From IMG/VR virus record IMGVR_UViG_3300021185_003853, positions 50,313-114,312 of that record: a stretch of DNA of 64,000 nt; one strand, 5' to 3'. Position numbers and translations under genes: made by a program. The notes under the pieces are model-generated. The model searched no databases and was not told the DNA's origin. It saw only the letters and a program-made list of their open reading frames with translations. Below are positions 8,826 through 18,640 of the stretch, piece by piece. Positions within the stretch are counted from its first letter, which is position 1. Each line of letters opens with the position of its first letter. This DNA comes from a virus.

Positions 8826-11800
8826 ATGGGTATTAACACAAATCTAAACACAGCTCCTTACAATGATGACTTTGATGCTGACAAGCAATACATTCGTGTG
8901 TTGTTTAAACCAGCACGGGCAGTTCAAGCAAGAGAGATGACACAACTACAATCAATCCTTCAAAATCAGATAGAAAGGTTTGGTAATAATATTTACCAAG
9001 AAGGAACAATCATTGAAGGTGTGAACCCAACGGTTGATAAAAATGTCAATTTTGTCAAGATTAATGATCAATCAGGTATTGATGACTTAACAATTTATGC
9101 ATCGACAGATGATGTTTCGTATTTCATCGAAGGCCTTTCTTCAGGACTTACTGCAAGAATCGTTGCTGGGGCAAATGGATTCCAGAGTGATGCGCCTGAC
9201 TTGAAAACATTTTTTGTAAAGTATTTGCAATCAGTTGCAAACCAAGCTGGCACAGACGTTAAGCAATTTATTTCTGGTGAACTATTAAGTGTTACAAGAG
9301 AAGAAGATGGCGTAACGACAGCTGTTGCAACTGTCACAGCAAACGATGGGACTGATCATGTCGGAGAATCTTTAGCTGTTCAAGTAACTGATGGAGTAAT
9401 CTATCAGCATGGACACTTTAATTATGTTGCACCGCAACTTATCATCGCATCAAAGTATGATATTATTCCTGCTGATATCTCAGTAGGTTTTAACATCAAT
9501 GAATCAATCGTTGACTCGGCACTAGACAATACATTGCTGGACAATGCCCAAGGATTTAACAATTTTAATGCTCCTGGTGCCGATAGATTAAAACTAGAAC
9601 CTAAGTTGGCAGTATATGATACTGCAACAAGACCTGAATCATTCTTTGCATTATTGAGAATCGAAAAGGGACAGACAGTATTTGTTCGTGGCGATACACA
9701 GTTTAACTCCATTAAAAAAGAACTTGCAAAAAGAACACAAGATGAGTCGGGCAGTTATGTTGTTAGTGGGTTACCTATCACAACAGAAAAAGATTCAGAT
9801 GGGAAGTTTCAGGCTGTTATTGGTGCAGGACGGGCATATGCGTTCGGGTTCGAGATAAACAACATAGGTAAAACACGACTAGAGATTGAGCCCAGTGCAA
9901 CAACAAGCACAAAATCTTTACAATCAACAGGTGTTGAGTATGGCGGATATCTGACAGTAGATGTATCATCAGCAGGCACTGACGTTGAATCATTTAATTT
10001 CTCTGATAGATATAAATTGTGCAATTCGGCACAGCAAGACATAGGCACATGTTCAATACGAAACATTGAACCCGTAGGCAATGATAAGTTAAGAATTTAT
10101 GTATATGCAGTGCAAAAAAATGAAAATGAACAAACTACTGATATAGCATTTATTTACAAAAATGCGACAACAAAAACTGCTGTATTATCCGGCAACATCG
10201 TTGATGCGAATAAAGGATTGGCTATATTTGATACAGGCCGCCAAGGCATGAAGTCGGTTTCTAGTGTCGTATACACAGAAAGACAAAGAAAATATTACCC
10301 TATACCTGTTTCGTCATCATCTCCTATTCTGATTCCTGTTGAGGTTAACGGGCAAGTAACGACATCACCTATCACACAAGGCGGAGCTTTTGCAATTGAC
10401 ATTTCTGGGGAATATGTCGGCGCAACGATCGTAGAATCAGTCGCATCACCTAACACAGGTATCAGCATAACATTCCCAGCAGGTAAGACCCTACAATATA
10501 TCTATTACAATGCGAACATTAGTGGTGTTACACAAGACACATTAACAGCAATTGATGTTTGGGTTACTACTAGTCATTCTGCGATAAATAATTTTGCTTC
10601 TTTAGGTCTTCCTAATGCTGTTGTACTTAATCAGGTTAAGGATAGTGAAGGAAAGGATGTCACGAGCAAGTTTGCATTACAAAGAAATCAAAATGATGCA
10701 TATTACGGGCTATCTTATCTTACGCTTAAATCAGGTGAAACGCTTGGTGCGGCAACTGCAACGATAAGTGCAAACTTCACTGTTCTTCAAAGAACTGTTA
10801 ATGGTGGGTATATAACGCCGAATAGTTATAGCAATATTACTGATGTTTCTGAAAAACTTACATCATATACTGGCAGGAACGGAAAAACGTATAATCTTTT
10901 AAATTCGTTTGATTTCAGACCTTATGCAGATACAACAGTTCAATACCTGACTGAAGAGGCGGGCGCTGCATCAGTCAACATTTCATCTTTACAACTTGAC
11001 ACTTTAGGATCTGCAATTCCTGTGTCATCGAATTCTACTATACTTGCAACACAAGAATATTATTTGGGCAGAATAGACAAACTTGCAATTGACAAAACAC
11101 AACAGTTTGTGATTGTAAAGGGTCAACCTGCTGATAACCCAGGAAAAGTTGTTAACGATTCTGTGTTCGGCATAGCAGACATTTTTGTGCCTGGTGTTAA
11201 TATGTCTGTGTCAAAAGCAAATCCGATAAGAGTTGAAAGAAACACAATTAAAAATTACACTATGAAAGACATTGAATCAATTGAAAAAAGAGTTGATAGG
11301 GTTTTCGATGTGCTATCATTGAGTTTGCTTGAATCACAAACAAAAGATATGTTCATTCCCGATGCAAGCGGAAACAATAGATTTAAGAATGGCATCTTAG
11401 TAGATCAATTCAAAGACCTTAGAGTTGCGGATATCACTGACGGAGACTTCAAAGCGTCAATTGAATCAGTGCAGAAATATCTTGCTCCTGCAGTGACTCA
11501 GTTCCCTATTGATCTTAAAGTTGATAGCGCAACATCATCAAATGTTGTGTCGTATGACGATGTGACAACGCTATCAAGTTCTAGTAGAGAAACATTGCTT
11601 TCACAGGAATATGCAACAAGTTTCAGAAACTGTGCATCAAACTTTTATAATTACAACGGCACAGTTTTAATGGAACCTAAATTTGATGCTGGGTATGATG
11701 TTATTGAAAACCCTGCGGTCACAATAGATATCGATCTTGCTGGTGCTGTGCTTAGTGCAGTAGACACTATTCAACAATTCGTTCCGTTAACATCGACAAC

Positions 11801-14111
11801 GCAAACAAATAGTGTTCAGTCAGAGTTTAATCAACAAGGAAACTTTTCTGTAGCGAGTATAACAGATTCATTCTTGACTGAAACTTTGACTAGCGACACA
11901 TTTAATACGACACAAAATTTAGGTTCATTCGTAACAGATTTTTCAATGACACCCTTCATGAATTCTAAAGTCATTAAAATCGGGGTTTCAGGATTACGAC
12001 CAAACACAAGACATTATTTCTACTTTGATGAGAAACCTGTTTCTGCTCATGTTGCTCCTGGCGGCATTATAGAAAATGGCATTTCACGAAGCATTAAAGC
12101 TTCTGACATCTCTGCAATAGGGTCCAGAGGTGCTGCTGTTAAGTCAGATCAATACGGAAGATTATTTGCAGTATTCCAATTGCCCGGACAAACATTCTTA
12201 GTAGGTGAAGCAGATCTGGTTATCTCAGATGCTGATCAATTCAATAGTATTGAATCAGCAGGAACATCTTCTGCTAAAGAAACTTATCGTGCGTATGGAT
12301 TTACTGTGAACAGAACTGCAATAGGATCAGATGTCAGATCCGTTGACTTCGATATTGAATCAGACACATTCAGCACATCAAGAGAACTTAGAGTTTGGAA
12401 TCCTCCACCAAGAAGAAGAGGCGGAGATCCATTAGCGCAAACTTTCGCAATTCAACCTGCGCAAGCAGAATATGCATCGTACATCTTTACCGATAAACTT
12501 GATTTGTGGTTTAAGAAGAAATCACCTGCTTCACGAAGAAACGGAGTCACTGTCCAATTGCGTGAAGTTGAAAACGGGTATCCTACTGCTAAAATAGTGA
12601 CATTTGGTATGAAACATGTTGACTGGAGTGAAATATCAATATCTGATGATGCATCATCAGCAACTACTGTTGTTTTTGATAATCCAGTCAAACTTGAAGT
12701 CGGGAAAGAATATGCAATTGTTGTTGTTCCTGATGCAACTGATCCTGATTATTTCATATGGACGGCAAAGGTCGGAGAGAATAGCATCAATGACGATAGT
12801 GTTCAGGTTTCATCTGACTGGGGTTCAGGTGTATTGTTTACATCAACAAACAACCAAGCATGGGAATCATATCAAAACGAAGACGTCAAATTTAAGTTGT
12901 ACAAGATTCCGTTTTCCACAAATCCAGGACACATTGATCTTGTTGCTAATGACATGGAATTCATTGACATTAATCCTGATACACGCAACGGCAACTTTAT
13001 TGTTGATGAGTATGCTTATGTGTCATTATCAGGCAATACATTCTCAGGAAACTTAACATCTGAAAGAAAGATTAATGTTCCTAGTAGTTTAAGCGACTTT
13101 TCTATTGTTCAGGGTGACTTGGTCATTGTTGAAAAACAAGGAAGCACGCATGTGTCAACTGTTAAATCTTTGACAACTGTAGCATCAAATCGTGTTATTG
13201 TTCTTTCAGATTTGCCGCCATTTACTGCAGGGCCATTGACAATATCGCTAGGTGTCGGAGGTAAAGTAACATACTTCAACCAAAACAAAGGCAATGCAGT
13301 GCATATCAAAGAAAGTACATCAAGAACTTCTGCGCAATATACAGCGTCAGCAACTGTTACAGGTGCAACGTCTGGGGCAACAGGAGAAATCGTTTCTTTA
13401 TCAAGCGCAAATGTGTCTTATATTCAACCTTTCGTTATGCAACAAAATACATTGCGAACTTCTAGTGAATTGACACTATTTAAAAATACAGCAGCATTTG
13501 ATACTGCAAACTTGTCGCCTGGCCAAGGTGTTCCTTTACACTCAAACCTTTTCTTGACAGGTGAACAAAGATCAATTCCGTCAAAACAATTACTGCTCGC
13601 TGACACTGCAGGTAATCAAATTGATAGGTTTAGATTGAGACTAGATTTATCTAATAATGAATACAAATACGTAACACCTGTTATTGATAATGCACTTGCA
13701 CAACTTCAGGCATACAATTATACGATGTCGAATACTATAGGTAACACATCTAAATATGTTTCTAAGAAAGTTGTGTTGCAAGCGGGATACCCGGGACAGG
13801 GGTTGAAGGTTATTCTGTCCGCATTCCGACCAACAGGTACGAGCGTAGATGTTCAAGCACGATTCTTATATCCGTCTGATCCTGAAAATTATTCCGATTG
13901 GGTTTCATTGACGAATAACAATCCTGATTTATATTCATCATCTGCAAACATAAAAGATTTTCGTGAATTTGATTATTCGTTTACTGAAGCAGCGACTCCT
14001 TTAGAATATGATGCATTTCAAATCAAGATTATTATGAAACACGATGATGCAAACGCAAGCACAGGTCTGTTCCCACTTGTTCATGATTACAGAGCGATAG
14101 CGTTGACATAA
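8826..14111 (+). CDS. Giant DUF4815-type virion structural protein (baseplate/tail fibre associated)
   Basis: A 1761-aa protein, the largest in the window. The first 75 residues match the DUF4815 pattern: PYNDDFDADKQYIRVLFKPARAVQAREMTQLQSILQNQIERFG. Such proteins sit next to gp8 in marine T4-like phages and are virion components. The rest is beta-rich, with Ser/Thr-rich stretches and no recognised catalytic motif. Near residues 840-870 a conserved-looking helix (KDIESIEKRVDRVFDVLSLSLLE) interrupts the beta pattern, followed by DGILVDQFKD-like sequence. Near 1190-1230 lies RELRVWNPPPRRRGGDPLAQTFAI, a segment seen in this family. By position, I infer it may take on the role of T4 gp9/gp10 (attachment of fibres to the wedge), but no direct homology to them is visible. 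Its stop overlaps the next ATG as TAATG. Confidence 0.75.
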   Translation: MGINTNLNTAPYNDDFDADKQYIRVLFKPARAVQAREMTQLQSILQNQIERFGNNIYQEGTIIEGVNPTVDKNVNFVKINDQSGIDDLTIYASTDDVSYFIEGLSSGLTARIVAGANGFQSDAPDLKTFFVKYLQSVANQAGTDVKQFISGELLSVTREEDGVTTAVATVTANDGTDHVGESLAVQVTDGVIYQHGHFNYVAPQLIIASKYDIIPADISVGFNINESIVDSALDNTLLDNAQGFNNFNAPGADRLKLEPKLAVYDTATRPESFFALLRIEKGQTVFVRGDTQFNSIKKELAKRTQDESGSYVVSGLPITTEKDSDGKFQAVIGAGRAYAFGFEINNIGKTRLEIEPSATTSTKSLQSTGVEYGGYLTVDVSSAGTDVESFNFSDRYKLCNSAQQDIGTCSIRNIEPVGNDKLRIYVYAVQKNENEQTTDIAFIYKNATTKTAVLSGNIVDANKGLAIFDTGRQGMKSVSSVVYTERQRKYYPIPVSSSSPILIPVEVNGQVTTSPITQGGAFAIDISGEYVGATIVESVASPNTGISITFPAGKTLQYIYYNANISGVTQDTLTAIDVWVTTSHSAINNFASLGLPNAVVLNQVKDSEGKDVTSKFALQRNQNDAYYGLSYLTLKSGETLGAATATISANFTVLQRTVNGGYITPNSYSNITDVSEKLTSYTGRNGKTYNLLNSFDFRPYADTTVQYLTEEAGAASVNISSLQLDTLGSAIPVSSNSTILATQEYYLGRIDKLAIDKTQQFVIVKGQPADNPGKVVNDSVFGIADIFVPGVNMSVSKANPIRVERNTIKNYTMKDIESIEKRVDRVFDVLSLSLLESQTKDMFIPDASGNNRFKNGILVDQFKDLRVADITDGDFKASIESVQKYLAPAVTQFPIDLKVDSATSSNVVSYDDVTTLSSSSRETLLSQEYATSFRNCASNFYNYNGTVLMEPKFDAGYDVIENPAVTIDIDLAGAVLSAVDTIQQFVPLTSTTQTNSVQSEFNQQGNFSVASITDSFLTETLTSDTFNTTQNLGSFVTDFSMTPFMNSKVIKIGVSGLRPNTRHYFYFDEKPVSAHVAPGGIIENGISRSIKASDISAIGSRGAAVKSDQYGRLFAVFQLPGQTFLVGEADLVISDADQFNSIESAGTSSAKETYRAYGFTVNRTAIGSDVRSVDFDIESDTFSTSRELRVWNPPPRRRGGDPLAQTFAIQPAQAEYASYIFTDKLDLWFKKKSPASRRNGVTVQLREVENGYPTAKIVTFGMKHVDWSEISISDDASSATTVVFDNPVKLEVGKEYAIVVVPDATDPDYFIWTAKVGENSINDDSVQVSSDWGSGVLFTSTNNQAWESYQNEDVKFKLYKIPFSTNPGHIDLVANDMEFIDINPDTRNGNFIVDEYAYVSLSGNTFSGNLTSERKINVPSSLSDFSIVQGDLVIVEKQGSTHVSTVKSLTTVASNRVIVLSDLPPFTAGPLTISLGVGGKVTYFNQNKGNAVHIKESTSRTSAQYTASATVTGATSGATGEIVSLSSANVSYIQPFVMQQNTLRTSSELTLFKNTAAFDTANLSPGQGVPLHSNLFLTGEQRSIPSKQLLLADTAGNQIDRFRLRLDLSNNEYKYVTPVIDNALAQLQAYNYTMSNTIGNTSKYVSKKVVLQAGYPGQGLKVILSAFRPTGTSVDVQARFLYPSDPENYSDWVSLTNNNPDLYSSSANIKDFREFDYSFTEAATPLEYDAFQIKIIMKHDDANASTGLFPLVHDYRAIALT

Positions 14112-14308
14112 TGAATACTGCAAATACGTTTACACGAGCAGAAACGTCAGCGTTAGTTAATACAGACGATGCTGCATACAGGGCAGCAAAGTTGAGATCA
14201 AAAAAAGAAAACGAATATCAACAACTGATTCAAAAAGTTGAAAAACTAGAAACATGTGTTGAAAATTTAAAACTTAGAATAGAAGAGATAGAAAGCAATG
14301 GCGATTAG
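14111..14308 (+). CDS. Small coiled-coil protein, possible fibre-assembly chaperone
   Basis: A 65-aa, highly charged protein. Residues about 28-62 form a clear heptad-type helix (SKKENEYQQLIQKVEKLETC, then ENLKLRIEEIES) suited to a trimeric or dimeric coiled coil. It is translationally coupled on both sides: its ATG overlaps the previous stop (TAATG) and its last 11 bases overlap the start of the fibre gene at 14298. T4 encodes a small coiled-coil chaperone for tail-fibre trimerisation (gp57A, 79 aa); the size, composition and position next to S74-ended fibres suggest a similar job, but I see no specific sequence match. It may instead be a small virion linker. Confidence 0.6.
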   Translation: MNTANTFTRAETSALVNTDDAAYRAAKLRSKKENEYQQLIQKVEKLETCVENLKLRIEEIESNGD

Positions 14309-15758
14309 TTATACAGCATTACAAACTACTGATACATTCCAGGAATGGTTTGATAAGACTAATGAGATCGGCGATAATTTATCTGACAATGCAGTTTGTT
14401 ATGGCGGCGCATCAGGTGATAATCGTGGTTCTGGCGGCGTTCTTATTGAAGGTCCTTTGGTCACTGAAAATACAACTGTAGGTGTTCAAACAAATATCCT
14501 TACGCCGAACACAGGCACTACAATTAAACTCGATGCCAATACAGTTGAGTTCTCTGAACAGCAAATGATATTTACTCCTGCCGAAGGTAAAAACGACACG
14601 ATACAATTCGTGAAAGGCACGACCGCTTCAGCGAATAATAAGATATGGAAAATAGGTCCTGTTGATAATCACACTGACCTAGACATTGTTGGTCGAAACG
14701 CAGACAATAATAGTGCTGATGCAATCTTTACAATTAGAAGGTCGGATGGCGAAACACTCGGTTTGATAACAGGAACTGACATTAAACTCGATACTGAATT
14801 GTTAAAAGATGATGTCGCTGCTAATACAGCCAATCAATGGGCAACAACTCGCCAAATTTCAATATCAGGTATGGTAACAGGCACTGCAGTAGATATTGAT
14901 GGAACAGGTAACATTGAAATCGCTAACACAACTGTTGACTTCAGTACTGTAGAATCTGGTGTCCAAGTGTTGACGATTGGTGATGGATTGGTAACATTTA
15001 CTCCGGTCGGAGGAAGCGCCAGCACTGCGGCAGATCCTAATATCAAACACTATGTACCTAATCCTGTCGCAACGACCACATCAAACTCTGCTGGCACCTT
15101 GATTGAAGATTTACAATTTGATGAGTTTGGTCACGTTGAATCTGTGACAACCCTTGATGCAGATAGTCGATATCTATTGCGGAATCCTACCGCAGATGCA
15201 AATAGATCGAAACTTGACGGTTCCGGGTTTGTTGTTGAATCTGCAACAAAAATATCTTTCCAAAAAGGAAATGAAACAGCAAATACTAACGCCGAAGGGT
15301 TTCTGCAATCCTCAGGCAATGATGATTTTATCGTCAGTTCAGGCGGCATGGACAATTTTAAGATACGGTCGGACAATAAAGTTTTCATCCAGAATAGGAC
15401 GGGCACTAGCAAATTTGAATTTCAAACGAGTAACGGCAACTTTATTGCGAGCGGTGATATTACAGCATTCGGTAGCGCATCCGATAAATCGTTAAAAGAA
15501 AATATTGAACCTATTGAAAATGCTCTTGAAAAGGTTGATGCGATTAACGGTTACACATTTAATTATATTGATGCGCCAGAAAAAGGAAGGGTGCCTGGTG
15601 TGATCGCTCAAGAATTAGAGCAAGTTTTACCTGAAGCAGTGTATGAAACTGAAGATGGGAAAAAAGCAGTTCGATATGATAACACTGTTGCATTACTCAT
15701 TGAAGCGATTAAAGAACTAAAACAACAGGTCGAAGATCTGAAATCAACTAAAGGATAG
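14298..15758 (+). CDS. Tail fibre protein with C-terminal S74 intramolecular chaperone
   Basis: A 486-aa fibre. The N-terminus (SYTALQTTDTFQEWFDKTNE) is a typical phage-fibre attachment segment, followed by beta-rich repetitive sequence. The C-terminal about 92 residues are a peptidase S74 / intramolecular chaperone domain: SDKSLKENIEPIENALEKV, then GYTFNYID, GVIAQELEQVLPEAV and a terminal helix VALLIEAIKELKQQVEDLK. The Ser-Lys dyad of the family is present as S395 and K400, so autocleavage just before S395 is expected after trimer folding. It begins inside the preceding small coiled-coil gene and is followed after 10 bases by a second S74-ended gene. Receptor target unknown. Confidence 0.88.
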   Translation: MAISYTALQTTDTFQEWFDKTNEIGDNLSDNAVCYGGASGDNRGSGGVLIEGPLVTENTTVGVQTNILTPNTGTTIKLDANTVEFSEQQMIFTPAEGKNDTIQFVKGTTASANNKIWKIGPVDNHTDLDIVGRNADNNSADAIFTIRRSDGETLGLITGTDIKLDTELLKDDVAANTANQWATTRQISISGMVTGTAVDIDGTGNIEIANTTVDFSTVESGVQVLTIGDGLVTFTPVGGSASTAADPNIKHYVPNPVATTTSNSAGTLIEDLQFDEFGHVESVTTLDADSRYLLRNPTADANRSKLDGSGFVVESATKISFQKGNETANTNAEGFLQSSGNDDFIVSSGGMDNFKIRSDNKVFIQNRTGTSKFEFQTSNGNFIASGDITAFGSASDKSLKENIEPIENALEKVDAINGYTFNYIDAPEKGRVPGVIAQELEQVLPEAVYETEDGKKAVRYDNTVALLIEAIKELKQQVEDLKSTKG

Positions 15759-15768
15759 AATCGCTCAC

Positions 15769-17904
15769 ATGCCTATTAAGCCATATGTAGATGCAGATGA
15801 TGTTTTAGCAACCTTTGATCCCGCATCGTCTTTAAAAATGTCTGAAATAAAGGCAGAATTTACGGGCGATAGTACTCCTTCTTTAGGTGAGTATTTTCGT
15901 GAAGGTGATAATGTAAGGTCGCATGATTTTCTTCACACATATAAAGGTGCATATTATTTAGGTTTTTATGCTGTAATAAATTCCGGCAATAGCGCCAAAA
16001 TGGATATTAAGTATCATATACCAGGTGTTACCGCTGCAGGAGCAATAACAACACTATCTGCACAAAGTGTACAACCTGGCGGCACATTGACGTATGGTGA
16101 CAATTCACAATATCAGTTTAAAATTAGTACCGAATTTATGGATGGGTCATCTACTAGGTATGGCATTAAACTTAGAATTGTTAAAAATATTGCTATTCCT
16201 ACTAAAGCATCAGGTAAACCTGTACCAATCTCATTCAGTGATTTTTATGGAACAGAAAAAGCAACCGCCGTCCCATTAGACGCACAGAAATTAACAATCA
16301 CTGTGCCGGTTAATTTTGGACATGCTTATGACGGATATAATTTAAAAGACGAGCTTGAACGATACAGCGCATGGGATGATCCCAATGTGATTGTGAGTGA
16401 AGTTGTTTTGAATATAGATAGCGGAACTGTATTGGGATCAACAAACACTTCTGTCGCAGGCCTTACTATTGCAAATTTGCCTGACCAATTAAAGGTTACA
16501 GTTAATCTTAATGTAGGCGCCATTATTTACGGATGCGGCGGAGACGGAGGTGATGTTCCGGTAAATAATCCGATGTTTGATGCTGCTGCGAAAGAACTAG
16601 CTAAAGGTAAACCTGGCGGGCCCGCAGTAAAAATAGATCATCCTGTAGGTAAAGTTTATTTTAATATGGAAGATAGAACTGCGTTTAACAAAAATTCATA
16701 TTCAATACTTGGCGGTGGCGGTGGCGGCGCTGCGGGATATACTACTGACTCAAATGGCACGGCATATGGAAGCGGCGGTGGTGGCGGCGCAGGCGGCGGC
16801 AAAGGTGGCAATTGTCGATCCGGTGGGAGTGTAGTTCAAATGACTGATGCTGGGCATCGTTCTGATTTTCAGGAATGGAAAGGTCTGCCCGGAATCTCTT
16901 CTAGACGCAACACAAATCCTGATGATGCATTCTATGTAGAACCCAAAGAATCAATTTGTGGCGGCGCCGGAGGAAGTGTTGTAAGAAACCTTAAAAGAAA
17001 TGGCAAGATTGATTGGTATTACAAAGATAACTTGTCTACCACTAACGGACAAACTGTAGAGCAAGTTTTGCGAGCATTTCACGGAGGGCAGGCAGACAAC
17101 AGTAAAGTGGGCGCAGGAAATAATATTGATGTTCCTATTCCAAATCTCGCTGGTAGTGCTTTCGTAAGACATAATTATTCAGGTAAGCATACAAGAGTTT
17201 TTGTCATTGTGGACGGGCGCATTAAATATGCAGATGTTGGCAGCAGAAACAACTGGGTCTATACTGCCAACAATGGTTACGGGCTGCAACTGTATGCTCA
17301 AGCCATAGGTACCCATATATCTCACAGCAACGGGCAATTTTCGCATAAATGGATGGAATATAGATTGAATAGAAAAAATGTACCGATAAGCCCAACATCA
17401 TATACAACAAACTTTACTGTAAGCACAGGGGCGAATGGTGGAGTGATTCCTGCGTACAATTCTCCTGTCGGGACCGGCATAGGAAGGAATCATTGGTCTG
17501 GAACAACTGTTGTAGAAGAAGCTATCGATATCTCAAATATTGATTTATCCGATATTAATTTTGGTGGGCCAGGGTCGGGAAGGCCTTTATTTGACCTCAA
17601 TCACATATCTGATGAAAACTTAAAGCAAAATATTAACAATGTTAGTGGTGCTCTAGATAAAGTTTGTAGCTTGGATGGTGTCACATTTAATTATAAACAT
17701 GACGATAAGGAATCTGCTGGTGTGATTGCTCAACAGGTGGAGAAAGTATTGCCTTCAGCTGTGTTAATTAACAATACTAGTGATGAGGAATATAAAACAG
17801 TAGAATATCATCAGTTATCAGCATTATTCATTGAATCAATTAAAGAACTCAAAACACAAAACGAGGAATTAAGATTGATGATTAAGGATTTAAAGGAGAA
17901 ATAA
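15769..17904 (+). CDS. Glycine-rich receptor-binding tail fibre with S74 chaperone
   Basis: A 711-aa protein. Residues about 245-350 show the glycine-rich tip pattern common to many phage adhesins: IIYGCGGDGGD, then KPGGPAVKID and an ILGGGGGGAAGY run, followed by SGGGGGAGGGKGGN. Such glycine-rich segments can pack as polyglycine-II helices exposing receptor-contact loops. The middle (380-600) is variable-looking. The C-terminal 98 residues are a second S74 intramolecular chaperone with the Ser-Lys dyad at S614 and K619 (SDENLKQNI) and a terminal coiled coil (IKELKTQNEELRLMIKDLKE). Its stop codon directly abuts the ATG of the glycine-rich 219-aa gene. I infer a distal fibre/adhesin subunit; host receptor unknown. 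Confidence 0.85.
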   Translation: MPIKPYVDADDVLATFDPASSLKMSEIKAEFTGDSTPSLGEYFREGDNVRSHDFLHTYKGAYYLGFYAVINSGNSAKMDIKYHIPGVTAAGAITTLSAQSVQPGGTLTYGDNSQYQFKISTEFMDGSSTRYGIKLRIVKNIAIPTKASGKPVPISFSDFYGTEKATAVPLDAQKLTITVPVNFGHAYDGYNLKDELERYSAWDDPNVIVSEVVLNIDSGTVLGSTNTSVAGLTIANLPDQLKVTVNLNVGAIIYGCGGDGGDVPVNNPMFDAAAKELAKGKPGGPAVKIDHPVGKVYFNMEDRTAFNKNSYSILGGGGGGAAGYTTDSNGTAYGSGGGGGAGGGKGGNCRSGGSVVQMTDAGHRSDFQEWKGLPGISSRRNTNPDDAFYVEPKESICGGAGGSVVRNLKRNGKIDWYYKDNLSTTNGQTVEQVLRAFHGGQADNSKVGAGNNIDVPIPNLAGSAFVRHNYSGKHTRVFVIVDGRIKYADVGSRNNWVYTANNGYGLQLYAQAIGTHISHSNGQFSHKWMEYRLNRKNVPISPTSYTTNFTVSTGANGGVIPAYNSPVGTGIGRNHWSGTTVVEEAIDISNIDLSDINFGGPGSGRPLFDLNHISDENLKQNINNVSGALDKVCSLDGVTFNYKHDDKESAGVIAQQVEKVLPSAVLINNTSDEEYKTVEYHQLSALFIESIKELKTQNEELRLMIKDLKEK

Positions 17905-18564
17905 ATGGGATCACATACTCCAGGCTCGAGTTGGAGCACTGGCAGCGGCGGTGGTAGCACCACTGACTTTGACGGCCTTGGTTCGCTTGACCTCGCTCTA
18001 GTTTCTTTCAATACCTCTACAGAATTTTATCCAGATTATCCTAGTTATGTCCCTGAAAAGGGCGACAGAGATGTTCATGCAGGAGGGTATGGCGGATCGT
18101 TCTTAAATAACACAGCACCCGTAGTTGATATGCTTGGTACGGGGCAAATATCATCTTGGTATGGCGGCACAGCTGGTGATCCTGATCCTCATGAACAAAA
18201 CGGATCAGGAAACCCCAATCCGACTTCATCAAATAGTTTAGCGGGTTTAAACACAAAAACGAGAATAAAGTACGTTGATAATGCTCTCGGAGGCGCAGGC
18301 GGCGGCGGCGGGGGATACGGCTTTACAGGCGGCAAAACATTTGTTCATGTTAATGGCGTAGAACAAGGTCGATCGATAGTGACTACCGCCCCTGAACTAA
18401 TATCTGGAGGCTCAGCAGGAGCAGCCTTTGCTGTCAACGATGCAGGACACTTGGATGCCGAATATTCAAACGTAGCTGCAATCAACAAAAGTTCATTCGG
18501 CAGAATCGAAGGTCCTTTAACAGACCTTACCGGAAGTATTATCAACCTTCGAATAGGATCTTGA
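17905..18564 (+). CDS. Small glycine-rich protein, candidate gp38-like tip adhesin
   Basis: A 219-aa protein rich in Gly and Ser. The N-terminus is low-complexity (SSWSTGSGGGSTTDF), and residues about 125-150 contain a GGAGGGGGGYGFTGG run, with SGGSAGAAF near 170. It starts immediately after the stop of the 711-aa glycine-rich fibre, with AAGGAG inside that gene's end as ribosome site. In T2- and S16-type T4-likes, gp38 is a comparably small Gly-rich adhesin encoded right after gp37 and mounted at the fibre tip. Position, size and composition fit that model, but no diagnostic motif is seen. It could also be a duplicated tip domain of the preceding gene. A late promoter follows it. Confidence 0.6.
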   Translation: MGSHTPGSSWSTGSGGGSTTDFDGLGSLDLALVSFNTSTEFYPDYPSYVPEKGDRDVHAGGYGGSFLNNTAPVVDMLGTGQISSWYGGTAGDPDPHEQNGSGNPNPTSSNSLAGLNTKTRIKYVDNALGGAGGGGGGYGFTGGKTFVHVNGVEQGRSIVTTAPELISGGSAGAAFAVNDAGHLDAEYSNVAAINKSSFGRIEGPLTDLTGSIINLRIGS

Positions 18565-18600
18565 TGCAAGGTTGTATCGAAACACGCTTGTAGGCGTATA

Positions 18601-18608
18601 TATAAATA
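18601..18608 (+). promoter_or_regulatory. T4-type late promoter box TATAAATA
   Basis: Exact TATAAATA in the 76-base gap between the glycine-rich gene and the 1223-aa gene, ending 32 bases before the ATG at 18641. An AAAGGAAAGG ribosome site lies between them. It likely drives the block 18641-35754. Confidence 0.8.
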
Positions 18609-18640
18609 AACATTATACTTAAAAGGAAAGGCACAACCAG

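Noticed and set aside
18584-18600. Hairpin ACGC-TTGTAG-GCGT before the late promoter at 18601
   Set aside because: Only a 4-bp stem and no T-run; too weak to call a terminator.
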